NCBI RefSeq assembly: GCF_028372415.1
Contig: NC_092875.1
Coordinates: 406,797,239 to 406,861,238 of the forward strand
From: Notamacropus eugenii
Taxonomy: Eukaryota; Chordata; Mammalia; Diprotodontia; Macropodidae
Direction: 5' to 3'
Length of the DNA stretch: 64,000 bases
Shown here: piece by piece, positions 55,400 through 64,000 of the stretch
Layout: every line of letters begins with the position of its first letter
Numbering within the stretch: position 1 is the first letter of the stretch
Notes under the pieces: generated by a model
Database searches by the model: none
What the model saw: the letters and a program-made list of their open reading frames with translations, nothing else
Told to the model about the DNA's origin: nothing
Position numbers and translations under genes: made by a program

Positions 55400-56480
55400 G
55401 ACATTCACTTTCATTTTTGTCTTAAAGATATAATAGGCTCACCTTTGATTATCCTTCTGAGAAACAACGTATACTTATAGAGTAGTTGCCCAGGGGTCCT
55501 ACGAGTCTGTAAGCCTTGAAATAGAGCCCAGCTCTCTGCATTCTACGAGGACAGAGTGAGTAACAGTGGCTGGACACTCTAACCCACTGTGCCAGCAAAG
55601 GGTGGGCTGTCCTCACTTACTCTGCACACACACTCTAGTTTGAAAACTAGTTTGCAAAGACATTAATCTTAGTCTGTTATCATGAATTATCTGTACAAAC
55701 CTGCCCATTAGAGACTTCCAGTGGAGATACTGAGGCCCTTTGCCTGCTGGGTTTAGTCCACAAATGAATTCATTCTTGCCCAGGCCCAAAGAGCTGTGTT
55801 TATAACCCCTAGAAGAAATATATTCATCTTAATTGCTGAGCACACCTTTGTACACTGTTGGCACCTTCTCTCCTGTGCTCTAAACAATAGGAAGCCTATG
55901 GGGAGAAGTCCTGACATGCACAAAATTTTCCTTTACGCCTTTACTAAACCTCTCATTCCCTTACTAACCATCCCATTGTCCTTTTCAGTAAGTTTGACTT
56001 CACAGCTGTGAGGTGGAGCTGTTTTTTAGAGTTCTGATACACCCTGTAAGAGACAGCCTCTGGTGGAACAAATATTTTTGGTGTTTCCGCAGAAAACATA
56101 TTTTTAAAGTTTTGTTAATGCCTTTTGTTTTTAAATAATGGTCATTCTGAATATACCCTTCTCTTCTTCCTCTCTGCCCTTATTCCCAGAGTAAGCCTTT
56201 CCTTACAATAAAGAAAAAGAAAAAGTGGAACAAAACCACTGCACATATCCCAGCTGACAGTATATGCAACATTTTGCCCACAGTTCCCCGCCTCTTCAGT
56301 AAAAGGGCAGAGGTGCCTTTTCCTCATTCCCTTCTCTGGAGGCTGAGATTGGACCTCACAACGACATAGCATTTGGTTTTGTTTTATTTTATTGTTGTTT
56401 TATTTGTTTTACTGATGCAGAAGAAATTTCATTGATAGTAGTCATTTTAAAAGACTTCAGGATATTACAGAAGAGATGGT
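55400..56480. other. Unassigned, repeat-poor sequence (candidate conserved element)
   Basis: About 1.1 kb without a recognised interspersed repeat, unusual for this window. It contains a CTAGTTTGAAAACTAGTTTG duplication (55635-55654). No exon-like frame has splice support. Confidence 0.3.
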
Positions 56481-56490
56481 TTCTTTAAGT

Positions 56491-56766
56491 GGATTATTCA
56501 TCCAGTTCTGGTTTTCACTGGTCCAGTCTGCAATGCCCCCCCTTTCTCTGAGATGCCCAGAGGCCCTGGGTATGCTGCAGCTGCCCCAAAGAGCCCCATT
56601 CTTTTCTTCCCCCAGCAAGTCCTTGACTCTGTCATGCCCTGTTCTGCCTCGAGGCACTGAGATCACTGGGTCACCTGGTTCTTGAATTTCTTGCCATCCA
56701 GCTTAGTCTATGGCAGAGGAAAGATTCAGACTTCTTCATTTTCTCCTTTACCCTGTTTCCAAGAAA
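56491..56766 (+). repeat. Left arm of a 1-kb inverted repeat
   Basis: Its reverse complement matches 57196-57484 along its length, about 80% by eye. A perfect 27-bp block is 56584-56610 against 57359-57385. Another perfect block holds the reverse of CTGCCATAGACTAAGCTGGA. The loop is 56767-57195. Confidence 0.9.
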
Positions 56767-57195
56767 AGAGCAAACAATCTTTTTTTAAAGTGTTTTTAAA
56801 AGGTATTTTAAAAGGGTTTACAGGGGACAGGTCACTATAATATAGCCCAATCAGGGAAAGTTTACAGGATAATGATCTTAAGTGATGAAAGCTGGTCTTA
56901 CATGCCACCTACCAGAAATTTGTCTTTGTTTTTCTTAGCTCTCTCTTCCTTCCCGATCAGTCTTTTGTTTGGGCTCGTCTTTAGATGTCCTTGTGGTTCT
57001 CACTGAACCTAGTTGGTGGGTTAGGTTTGGTGCCACAGGCCTCTGGAGTCTGCTTCCTTGAAGCCTTAAAGCAAACTTTAGAGTGCGGGCCTTAGGGCAG
57101 CTCTCCTCTCCTCTTTGCCCTGTTTGATGTTCTCTAATCAGGTTTGACTTGTGTCTCCTTTACCCTAGATTCCTAGGTCTTGGACCTGGAGAGGC

Positions 57196-57484
57196 TCCTC
57201 TTCCTTCAGGAAACAGGGCAAAGGAGAAAGTCAAGATGTCTGAGTCCTTTCTCTGCCATAGACTAAGCTGGACGGCAAAGAATCCAGGAACCAGGTGAAG
57301 AGGTGGTCTCAGTGCCATAAGGCAGAACAGAGCATGAAGGAGCCAAGGGCTTGCTGCAGGAAGAAAAGAATGGGGCTCTTTGGGGTTACAGTGTGTTGGG
57401 CCTCAAGGCACCTCAGGGAATGGGGGAGGAGAACTGGGGAGAACGCAGACTGGATCAGAGAAAACTAGAACAGGATGAATAGTG
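57196..57484 (-). repeat. Right arm of the 1-kb inverted repeat
   Basis: Antiparallel counterpart of 56491-56766. Small indels exist (about 13 bp longer). No terminal motif or target duplication marks it as a named transposon, and no coding frame is shared by the two arms. Confidence 0.9.
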
Positions 57485-58830
57485 GATGTATAACCACCAT
57501 CCCTTCTGCAGTATCTTGAAGTCTTTTAAAATTATTAATGATATTTTAATTCACCCCCTTGAACTTCAAGCCTCTGCCTCCTTGAATCTACTAGAGATCT
57601 CAGTCCTGTGGCCATCAGATTTTACTCTCTCTTGCCATTCCCCTGTGGTCTCTATCACTGGTTGGCTTACCTCAGATGAAACTCTTTTCAATAGATTGTA
57701 CAGCAGGCTCCTCAAACGTCCTAGGTTGTAAATATGTAAATTCACATATGCAGATTTGACTTCTGAAATAAATTTGCATAACAAATCAACAACAAACTAT
57801 GCTAACTTTACTGTACTCTCCATTGCTTACTGCTCTCTCCATTTCTCCCTCAGCTAGGCACTTCAATGCCTCCTACCTCCCACCACTACCAAAACAAACA
57901 AAACTCCAAGTGAATGCTGAAGAACAGACATGGAGGGACCTTTGCCAGGTCTGTCTCAATCTGTCTTCTTCCAGTTCTCCACGCTTAGATACTGCTTGTC
58001 TGTCCCAGTCCCTGAGTGTCACCCATCCTCTCTTCTCTGTGTCCACGTTGGATTCTAACATGTTTGCCTGCCTGTTCATTCATGAAGGAATGTCAGTAGT
58101 ACGCATTCCCTAAAGCAGATTAATAGACATTTTACAAAGGATAAGGATTATGCACATTTGCCAAAAGCCATGGGCACATGGCTACAGAGATAGGAGGGAA
58201 AAGAGCATATTTTTTAGGGAAAACTCTACTTAATAGGAAAGGGCATATAATAAGGAGAATTAGCAAGTGTGCTATGATGGAGAAAAAATAAGCATGAAAA
58301 CAGATGTAGGGACCTAACTGAGATGGGTTATCATCAGCTGTCATCACATCTAAAATCTAGAGTAGACAGTGTCAGGTCCACCCTGGTGCTGGTGATTCTA
58401 TGTGGCTATTTAGACTTGAGCTATATGTTGAATGTAAATTCTTCATAATTGAGGAACTTGTAGAACTATGTGAATTGGAGAGTTCTTTACTCACATTTGA
58501 ACCTCCTGTTATCTGTTTATGTCAGTCAATATGTCTTACCAGAACTAGTCCATTTGTATTTGATCTATGGAGTCATGTCATGTCTATAAATTCTCAGGAA
58601 ATAGGGATCCCTTGTAAGAGGGCTATTTGATGTCCACTTGGGACTGCAGAAAAGACCTGAGAAGTTGGTATAAAGCAATTACTTTTAATGAAAAACCACC
58701 AGTGGCAAAACATAGCTCCAGATTAGGCCAAATTGACTCTTATATGAAAGAATATCTCTGAGACACCCATATTATTTCTCATATATGATATCAGGGGACA
58801 AAGGACTAATGGGATAAGGATGGGAGATAA
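57485..58830. other. Unassigned sequence
   Basis: No gene supported. The 104-codon frame at 57799-58113 (+) overlaps an opposing frame and lacks recognisable motifs. Possibly an old LINE remnant between 57540 and 58080. Confidence 0.45.
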
Positions 58831-58831
58831 A

Positions 58832-58931
58832 TTCAATAAACATTCATTTAACAAATATTTTTTACATTAAGCTAGATACTGGTGGAGATAAAAGAGTAAA
58901 TGCGACATAGTGCCTACTGTCAAGAAACTTT
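58832..58931 (+). repeat. Old dispersed repeat, 5' piece, split by HAL1
   Basis: TTCAATAAACATTCATTTAAC, AAGCTAGATACTGGTGG and AGTGCCTACTGTCAAGAAAC. It continues at 61693 after the HAL1 insertion. Confidence 0.72.
58922..58931. repeat. HAL1 target-site duplication, left
   Basis: AAGAAACTTT, identical to 61693-61702. Confidence 0.85.
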
Positions 58932-58943
58932 GGGGGGGCGGAG

Positions 58944-58952
58944 CCAAGATGG
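58944..58952 (+). promoter_or_regulatory. YY1-like site at the HAL1 5' end
   Basis: CCAAGATGG matches the YY1 core that positions transcription start in L1 5' UTRs. It sits 12 bp from the element start. Confidence 0.55.
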
Positions 58953-59615
58953 TGGATTAGAAAGATCCACATATACTAGCTTTCCCCCACAGCCTATAAA
59001 ATACCTGTAAAGAACAACTCTCAAAAAATTCTAGAGCAGCAGAATCCACAGAACAACAGAGTGGAAGAGATTTCGAGCTCAGGGTGACCTGAAAGGCCGA
59101 CGGGAAACATCTGCTGCACTGGTTGTGGAGAGGAGCCTAGCCTAGTCTTGGCCACCCAGTGCTACTCTTGGAGGGAATGCAAGCAGGCCTTGGGGGCGGA
59201 ATCCCCAGTCACAGTAGCAGCAGTTCGCAGATCCCTCAACCCACAGGTGACAAAGGTCAGTGACAGGGTTTTTTTAGCTGGTGGAGAAGGGAGAAGGGTC
59301 TTCCCATAGCTCTGTCCTCAAGTGGCAGCAGCTTGCACAGCAGCCCACATCCATTGTTGGATTATAAAACCCCTGGGGGCACTGAGCACCATATCTAAAT
59401 CTCAGCCCCCAGTGCTGGCTTGGCAGAACTGAAGGTGAGGTGGTGGTGAAGAGAAAACTCTATTACTCAGATTCTAGACATAAAAATTTCTGCTTGCTCC
59501 CAGACCAGTGTACACACTTGATAGTACCACCTTGGAGGAACTGAGATCTTACAGACCCTCAGAGTATACCCTACTCTTGACAAAGGACCCAAAAGTCAAG
59601 TAACTGGTTGGGAAA

Positions 59616-60714
59616 ATGCCAAAAAAAAGGGGGAAAAATAAGACTATAGAAGGTTACTTTCTTGGTGAACAGATATCTTCTCCCATCCTTTTGGATGAGG
59701 AAAAAACAATGCTTACTGCCAAGGAAAGACATAAAAGTCAAGGCTTCTGAATCTCAAACATCCAAAATAAATATTCAATGGTCTCAGGCCATGGAAGAGC
59801 TCAAAAAGGATTTTGAAAATCAAGTAAGAGAGGTGGAGGAAAAACTGGGAAGAGAAATGAGAGCAAAGCAAGGAAAGCATGAAAAACAAGTAAACACCCT
59901 GCTAAAGGAGACCCAAAAAAATGCTGAAGAAAATAACACCTTGAAAAATAGGCTAACTCAACTGGCAAAAGAAGTTCAAAAAGCCAATGAGGAGAATGCT
60001 TTAAAAAGCAGAATTAGCCAAATGGAAAAGGAGGTTCAAAAGCTCCCTGAACAAAATAGTTCTTTAAAAATTAGAATGGAACAGATGGAGGCTAATGACT
60101 TTATGAAAAAGCAAGAAATCACAAAACAAAACCAAAAGAATGAAAAAATGGAAGATAATGTGAAATATCTCATTGGAAAAACAACTGACCTGGAAAATAG
60201 ATCCGGGAGAGACAACTTAAAAATTATGGGCCTACCTGAAAGCCATGATCAAAAAAAGAGCCTAGACATCATCTTCCATGAAATTATCAAGGAAAACTGC
60301 CCTGAGATTCTAGAACCAGAGGGCAAAATAAATATTCAAGGAATCCACAGAACACCGCCTGAAACAGATCCAAAAAGAGAAACTCCTAGGAACATTGTGG
60401 CCAAATTCCAGAGTTCCCAGGTCAAGTAGAAAATACTGCAAGCAGCTAGAAACAAACAATTCAAGTATTGTGGAAATACAATCAGGATAACACAAGTTCT
60501 AGCAGCTTCTACATTAAGGGATCGAAGGGCATGGAATAGGATAATCCAGAAGTCAAAGGAATTAGGACTAAAACCAAGAATCACCTACCCAGCAAAACTG
60601 AGTATAATACTTCAGGGGAAAAATTGGTCTTTCAGTGAAATAGAGGACTTTCAAGCATTCTTGATGAAAAGACCAGAGCTGAAAAGAAAATCTGACTTTC
60701 AAACACAAGAATGA
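59616..60714 (+). pseudogene. HAL1 ORF1 (L1 ORF1p-like RNA-binding protein), broken
   Basis: The natural start is ATG at 59616 (MPKK..., then KTIEGYFLG). That frame stops at 59748-59750, and the rest of the protein lies in the +1 frame, so a frameshift sits around 59700-59750. Next comes a long coiled coil (about 59795-60160; many E/K/Q heptads such as KEVQKANEEN). The RRM domain carries the family signature KIMGLPES (about 60217-60240). An in-frame TAG at 60427-60429 interrupts it. The C-terminal domain is open afterwards (ITYPAKLS near 60577-60600) to TGA at 60712. Two lesions mean no full protein can be made. In intact copies it forms trimers that coat element RNA. Confidence 0.85.
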
Positions 60715-61692
60715 AGAGAAGCATGAAAAGGTAAACAGCAAAGAGAAGTCATAAGGGACTTACTAAAGTTGAACTGTTTACATTCCTACATGGAAAGACA
60801 ATATTTGTAACTCTTGAGACTTTTTTTTCAGTATCTGGGTAGTTGGTGGGATTACACACACACACAGAGCACAGAGTGAGTTGAATAGGATGGGATCATG
60901 TCTAAAAAAAATGAAATTAAGGGGTGAGAAAGGAATATATTGGGAAGAGAAAGGGAGAAATGGAATGGGGCAAATTATCTCTCATAAAAGAGACAAGTAA
61001 AAGACTATTCAGTGGAGGGGAAAAGAGGGAAGGTAAGAGAGAAAACATGAAGCTTACTCTTATCACGTTTGACTCAAGGAAGGAATAAAATGCACACTCA
61101 TTTTGGTATGAAAACCTATCTTACAATACAGGAAAGTGGGGGAGAAGGGGTTAAGCAGGGTGGGAGGGATGATGGAAGGGAGAGCAGTGGGAGGATGGAG
61201 CAATTAGAAGTAAACACTCTTGGGGAGGGACAAGGTCAAAAGAGAGAATAGAATTAATGGGGGGCAGGATAGGATGGAGGGAAATATAATTAGTCTTACA
61301 CAACATGACTCTTATGGAAGCCAATTGCAAAACTACACAGATATGGCTTATATTGAATTGCTTGCCTTCCCAATGGGGATGGGTGGGGAGGGAGGGAGGA
61401 AGAGAAGTTGGAACTCAAAGTTTTAGGAACAACTGTTGAGTATTGTTGTATACAACTAGGAAATAAGAAATACAGGTAATGGGGTATAGAAATTTATCTT
61501 GCCCTACAGGACAAAAGAGAAGATGGGGATAAGGGAAGGGAGGGATGTTAGAAGGGAGGGTAGATTGGTGATAGGGGTAATTAGAATGCTCAGCATTTTG
61601 GGGTGGGGGGAGGGGAGAAATAGGGAGAAAATTTGGAACTCAAAATTTTGTGGAAATGAATGTTGAAAACTTAAATAAATAAATTTTAAAAA
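60715..61692 (+). repeat. HAL1 3' UTR with an internal duplication
   Basis: Purine-rich on the plus strand. A (CA)n tract lies near 60854-60866. Two related stretches, about 61115-61215 and 61500-61592, share the order ACAGGA-AGGGATG-AAGGGAG-AATTAGAA, suggesting a duplicated unit of about 390 bp. The terminal motif AAAATTTTGTGG precedes the A-rich tail. Confidence 0.65.
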
Positions 61693-61702
61693 AAGAAACT
61701 TT
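61693..61702. repeat. HAL1 target-site duplication, right
   Basis: AAGAAACTTT after the A-rich tail, matching 58922-58931. Confidence 0.85.
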
Positions 61703-61960
61703 TGGCTTAATAAAAGTAATAATAGATATATACACAAACCACCATAATACAAATTAGAATGTGATAGGTACAAACAACATGCAATGAATTCAGAGGATAG
61801 AGAAAAGGCCATTAGCGGGGATCATCAATAAAGGCATCACAGAATAAGTGGCATTTTAGTTGGGCCTTGAAGAATCAGTAGAATTTCAAGAGACATGGTG
61901 GGGTCTATGGTGTCTGGGAGAGAGGGGGCAGGGAAGGGAAAGAAGATATTCCAAGTATAG
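61703..61960 (+). repeat. Old dispersed repeat, 3' piece, split by HAL1
   Basis: Continues the 58832-58931 copy: CACCATAATACAAATTAG, CAAACAACATGCAATG, GCATTTTAGTTGGGCC, GATATTCCAAGTATAG. A related copy without HAL1 is at 62690-62880. Confidence 0.72.
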
Positions 61961-62560
61961 TGAAATGAGAAGAGATTACTTGTCCCCCTTTCCTTTGGCT
62001 CCTAAAAGAAGCCAAGTTCTATTCATGGGAATAACTTCCCAAGTTGAGGGCGATGGCAAGAATCATCAGTTGGCTCAATACAGCTTAGAAAGGAATTCTC
62101 TAGATAATAACTTTAATTCTCTGTTTTGTTTTGACTCTAAAAACCTGACCTATGTTCATATTATTCCACTCAATAATTTCTTAAGCCAATATAACTAATA
62201 GGCAAACACACTGGCTCAGAGATGGCGTCAGTCACAAGGCCATCTCAGATCAGGACAGAGTATTTCAACAGACCAGGAGCAGAGCCAAGACTAGGAAAAG
62301 TCCCATACACTGAGCAAGGATAAGTACACAAAAGGAGGAGATAAGACACCACACACAAACAAATTGAATTACGTTGGTTCCTTGCCAAGGTATATTTGAT
62401 TTTTTAAAATGTTTTGAAAATAATCCTAATTGATTCGTCTTAAAAGGTTTTTTTTTTAAGTCTCGCTTTTCCATGGTAGTGGTGATCATGAAATGGAAAG
62501 AACACTGTACTGAAAGTTTAGGGGGCCAAGGGTCAACTTGGTAAAATGGAGTCTGGAGAA
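61961..62560. other. Unassigned sequence
   Basis: No gene; the 101-codon minus frame at 62265-62570 has no recognisable family. AT-rich with a T-run at 62450-62457. Confidence 0.45.
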
Positions 62561-62690
62561 CTGAGTTCAATTTCTAGCTCTGAAACTTGCTAGCTACTAG
62601 ATTAAGTGAATGTTAACCAAGTCACTTCAACCTTCTGAGTCTCAGTGTCCTTATCTGTAAATTGGGTATACTAATACTTGCCTTACCTAT
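62560..62690 (+). mobile_element. MIR-like SINE, plus strand
   Basis: GAGAACTGAGTTCAATTTC, CTAGCTCTGAAACTTGCTAG and CCTTATCTGTAAATTGGG. Head-truncated. Confidence 0.7.
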
Positions 62691-62882
62691 CCAGCAATAA
62701 ATGAGACATAATGCCTGCTATCAAGAAACTTGTGGTTTAATAGAAGTGATGATAGATAGGTACACAAGCCACCATAATACAAATTAGAATGTGGTAAGTA
62801 TAAACAACATGCAATGAGTTCAGAAAGTGGAGAAAAAGCTATTAACTTGGAGCCATCAAGAGAGGCATCATGGAAAAAGTAT
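62690..62882 (+). repeat. Paralogue of the HAL1 target repeat, uninterrupted
   Basis: AAATGAGACATAATGCC, TCAAGAAACTTGTGG, CACCATAATACAAATTAG and CAAACAACATGCAATGAG. It runs straight through the point where HAL1 sits in the other copy. Confidence 0.8.
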
Positions 62883-62989
62883 AAACATTGAAACCCTATA
62901 GAAATAAGAGTTGCCAGTAGTCCTGGCTCTGCAACTAACTGTGTGTCATCAAACAATTAACAACCCTGCAGGCCCCAGTTTCCTTATGT

Positions 62990-63140
62990 GTTAAAATGAA
63001 GAGATTGGACTAGATTGGGATTCTTAATTCTTTTCTGAGTCCTGGACCCCTTCCCAAAATAATGTTTTTAGATGAATAAAATAAAATGCATAAGATTGCA
63101 AAGGAAACCAATTATGTCAAAATATAGTTATTAAAATTTT
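62990..63140. mobile_element. Possible DNA-transposon MITE fragment
   Basis: GGGATTCTTAATTC, CCTGGACCCCTTCCC, AATAATGTTTTTAGATG, ATAAAATGCATAAGATTGC and AAAGGAAACCAATTATG resemble a known mammalian hAT-type MITE as I remember it. Confidence 0.42.
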
Positions 63141-63150
63141 TTTAAGTATA

Positions 63151-63358
63151 TTGTTCAGTCATGTCTAACTCTTCATGACCCCATTTCTTAAGAAAGATGC
63201 TCTTTGCCATTTCCTTCTCCACGTCATTTTATAGATGAGGAAAGTGAGGCAAACAGGGTTAAGTGACTTGCTCAGGTTCACACAGTAAATCTCTGAAGAT
63301 GAATTTGGACTCAGGTCCTCTTGACAATTGGCAGGCAATCTAGCCACTGAGTCACCTA
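63151..63358 (-). mobile_element. RTE-tailed SINE, minus strand, with target duplication
   Basis: TTGTTCAGTCATGTCTAAC, GAGGAAAGTGAGGCAAAC and AAGTGACTTGCTCAGG, then a degenerate head at CTAGCCACTGAGTCACC. Flanked by TTTAAGTATA at 63141-63150 and 63361-63370. Confidence 0.88.
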
Positions 63359-63604
63359 TTTTTAAGTATACTGACCCCTGATAATCTCTAAGGTCACTTC
63401 TGGTTCTGGTTCTAACATTCCATGGTTTATAGTAATAATCTCCATCAATAAATGAAGCTGAATTATTGGCTGTTTCTATATGTAGAGAGTAGAAGTAACT
63501 CTTTGGATAGTATAGGCCCCAAATCAATTTTTTTTTTACTACATGTTTATATTACTTAAGTTTTTATCACTATATTTTGTGACATACTTAAAAGGCCTGA
63601 TAGG

Positions 63605-63782
63605 CACCCTGGTGCTCAGGAAAGAACACTGGTTGTGGAATCAGTCAACCTAGCTTCAAGTCCCAACTTTATCACTTACTACCTGTAGAGCCTTGGGCAA
63701 GTGAATCTCTCAGTTTTATCTAGGGGGTTGAATGAGATAGCCTCCACGGTCCCTTTCTGCTCTAAACTTGTGATCCTGGTTA
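63605..63782 (+). mobile_element. MIR, plus strand
   Basis: GAAAGAACACTGGTTGTGG, CTTCAAGTCCCAAC, CTTGGGCAAGTGAATC and GGTTGAATGAGATAGCC, then CTAAACTTGTGATCC. Confidence 0.75.
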
Positions 63783-64000
63783 GGCATAATCGTGGAGTTA
63801 TAACTTGTACTGGATCCTTTCCTCTGAAAACCCGGGGAGGTTTTAGATTCAAGGGATTTTAGGAGGTCGCAAATCTCATTAGAGAGTAAGAGAGGGAAAA
63901 TAAGGAAGTTTATTTCCTTCCCTCCATTGGAGACGTGCATGACTATGGATGTGGAATACTGTCCATGCTGTCCGAAGTGGAAGATGTATTGGGAGACTTT

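Larger units (their letters stand above)
58932..61692 (+). mobile_element. Near-complete HAL1 (half-L1) retrotransposon
   Basis: It begins GGGGGGGCGGAGCCAAGATGG, the L1-type 5' start. A 5' UTR of about 680 bp follows, then an ORF1 reading region (59616-60714), a purine-rich 3' UTR and an A-rich end. Total length 2.76 kb, bounded by a 10-bp target duplication. No ORF2 endonuclease or reverse transcriptase sequence is present between ORF1 and the 3' UTR. That is the architecture of HAL1, an L1-derived lineage known in mammals including opossum, which must borrow L1 reverse transcriptase. Both termini are kept, so this is not an ordinary 5'-truncated L1. Confidence 0.86.

Noticed and set aside
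57799..58113. 104-codon plus-strand frame
   Set aside because: Low-complexity S/L-rich, opposed by another frame, no motif.

Overview
This window is mammalian nuclear DNA, most likely from a marsupial. The evidence is the repeat content. It is full of tRNA/CORE-type SINEs whose 3' tail resembles RTE/BovB LINEs, plus a second marsupial-looking SINE family, marsupial-type L1 3' ends, an ORF1-only half-L1 (HAL1) element, a hAT MITE of OposCharlie type, and old L2 and CR1/L3-like LINEs. Nothing bacterial, viral or organellar is present as an active system. I cannot resolve the species from sequence alone.

The only protein-coding sequence I can support is one exon. Positions 3159-3324 (+) carry the terminal coding exon of a SLC38-family transporter, best matched to SLC38A9, the lysosomal arginine sensor and transporter upstream of mTORC1. 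Positions 1-3158 are then its last intron and 3325 onward its 3' UTR and flank. The remaining roughly 60 kb looks intergenic. I see no CpG island, no second exon and no intact long ORF. From what I know of mammalian synteny, PLPP1 lies downstream in the same orientation, but none of its exons is recognisable here.

Layout. 0-3.2 kb: intron with a HAL1 3' end (minus strand, 15-bp target duplication) and a 7SL RNA retropseudogene. 3.2-6.4 kb: 3' flank. 6.4-10.4 kb: old dispersed repeats and L1 3' ends. 10.5-15.3 kb: a minus-strand ERV-L-like provirus remnant with a complete LTR and an exact tRNA-Leu primer binding site. 15.9-26.1 kb: a dense SINE field with two further LTR-like segments and L1 pieces. 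26.3-28.3 kb: stacked minus-strand L1 fragments. 28.4-40 kb: mostly unassigned sequence with scattered SINEs, an L1 ORF2 3' piece and a possible amniote-wide MITE. 40.1-43.5 kb: a long decayed CR1/L3-like LINE (minus strand) broken up by younger SINEs and a (TC)n(TA)n(TG)n block. 43.7-55 kb: SINEs, a hAT MITE, L2 and L1 pieces. 56.5-57.5 kb: an inverted repeat with arms of about 280 bp. 58.9-61.7 kb: a near-complete HAL1 element (5' UTR, broken ORF1, 3' UTR, no ORF2) with a 10-bp target duplication. 61.7-64 kb: more old repeats, including a paralogue of the HAL1 target site that lacks the insertion.

The genes do not form a pathway here. What the window records is layered retrotransposition downstream of a housekeeping lysosomal transporter gene. 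I did not find a previously undescribed biological system. The most informative observations are the HAL1 element with its matching empty-site paralogue, the ERV-L remnant with its primer site, the inverted repeat at 56.5-57.5 kb, the 57/58-identical inverted pair at 28.4/30.2 kb and the 7SL-derived copy.
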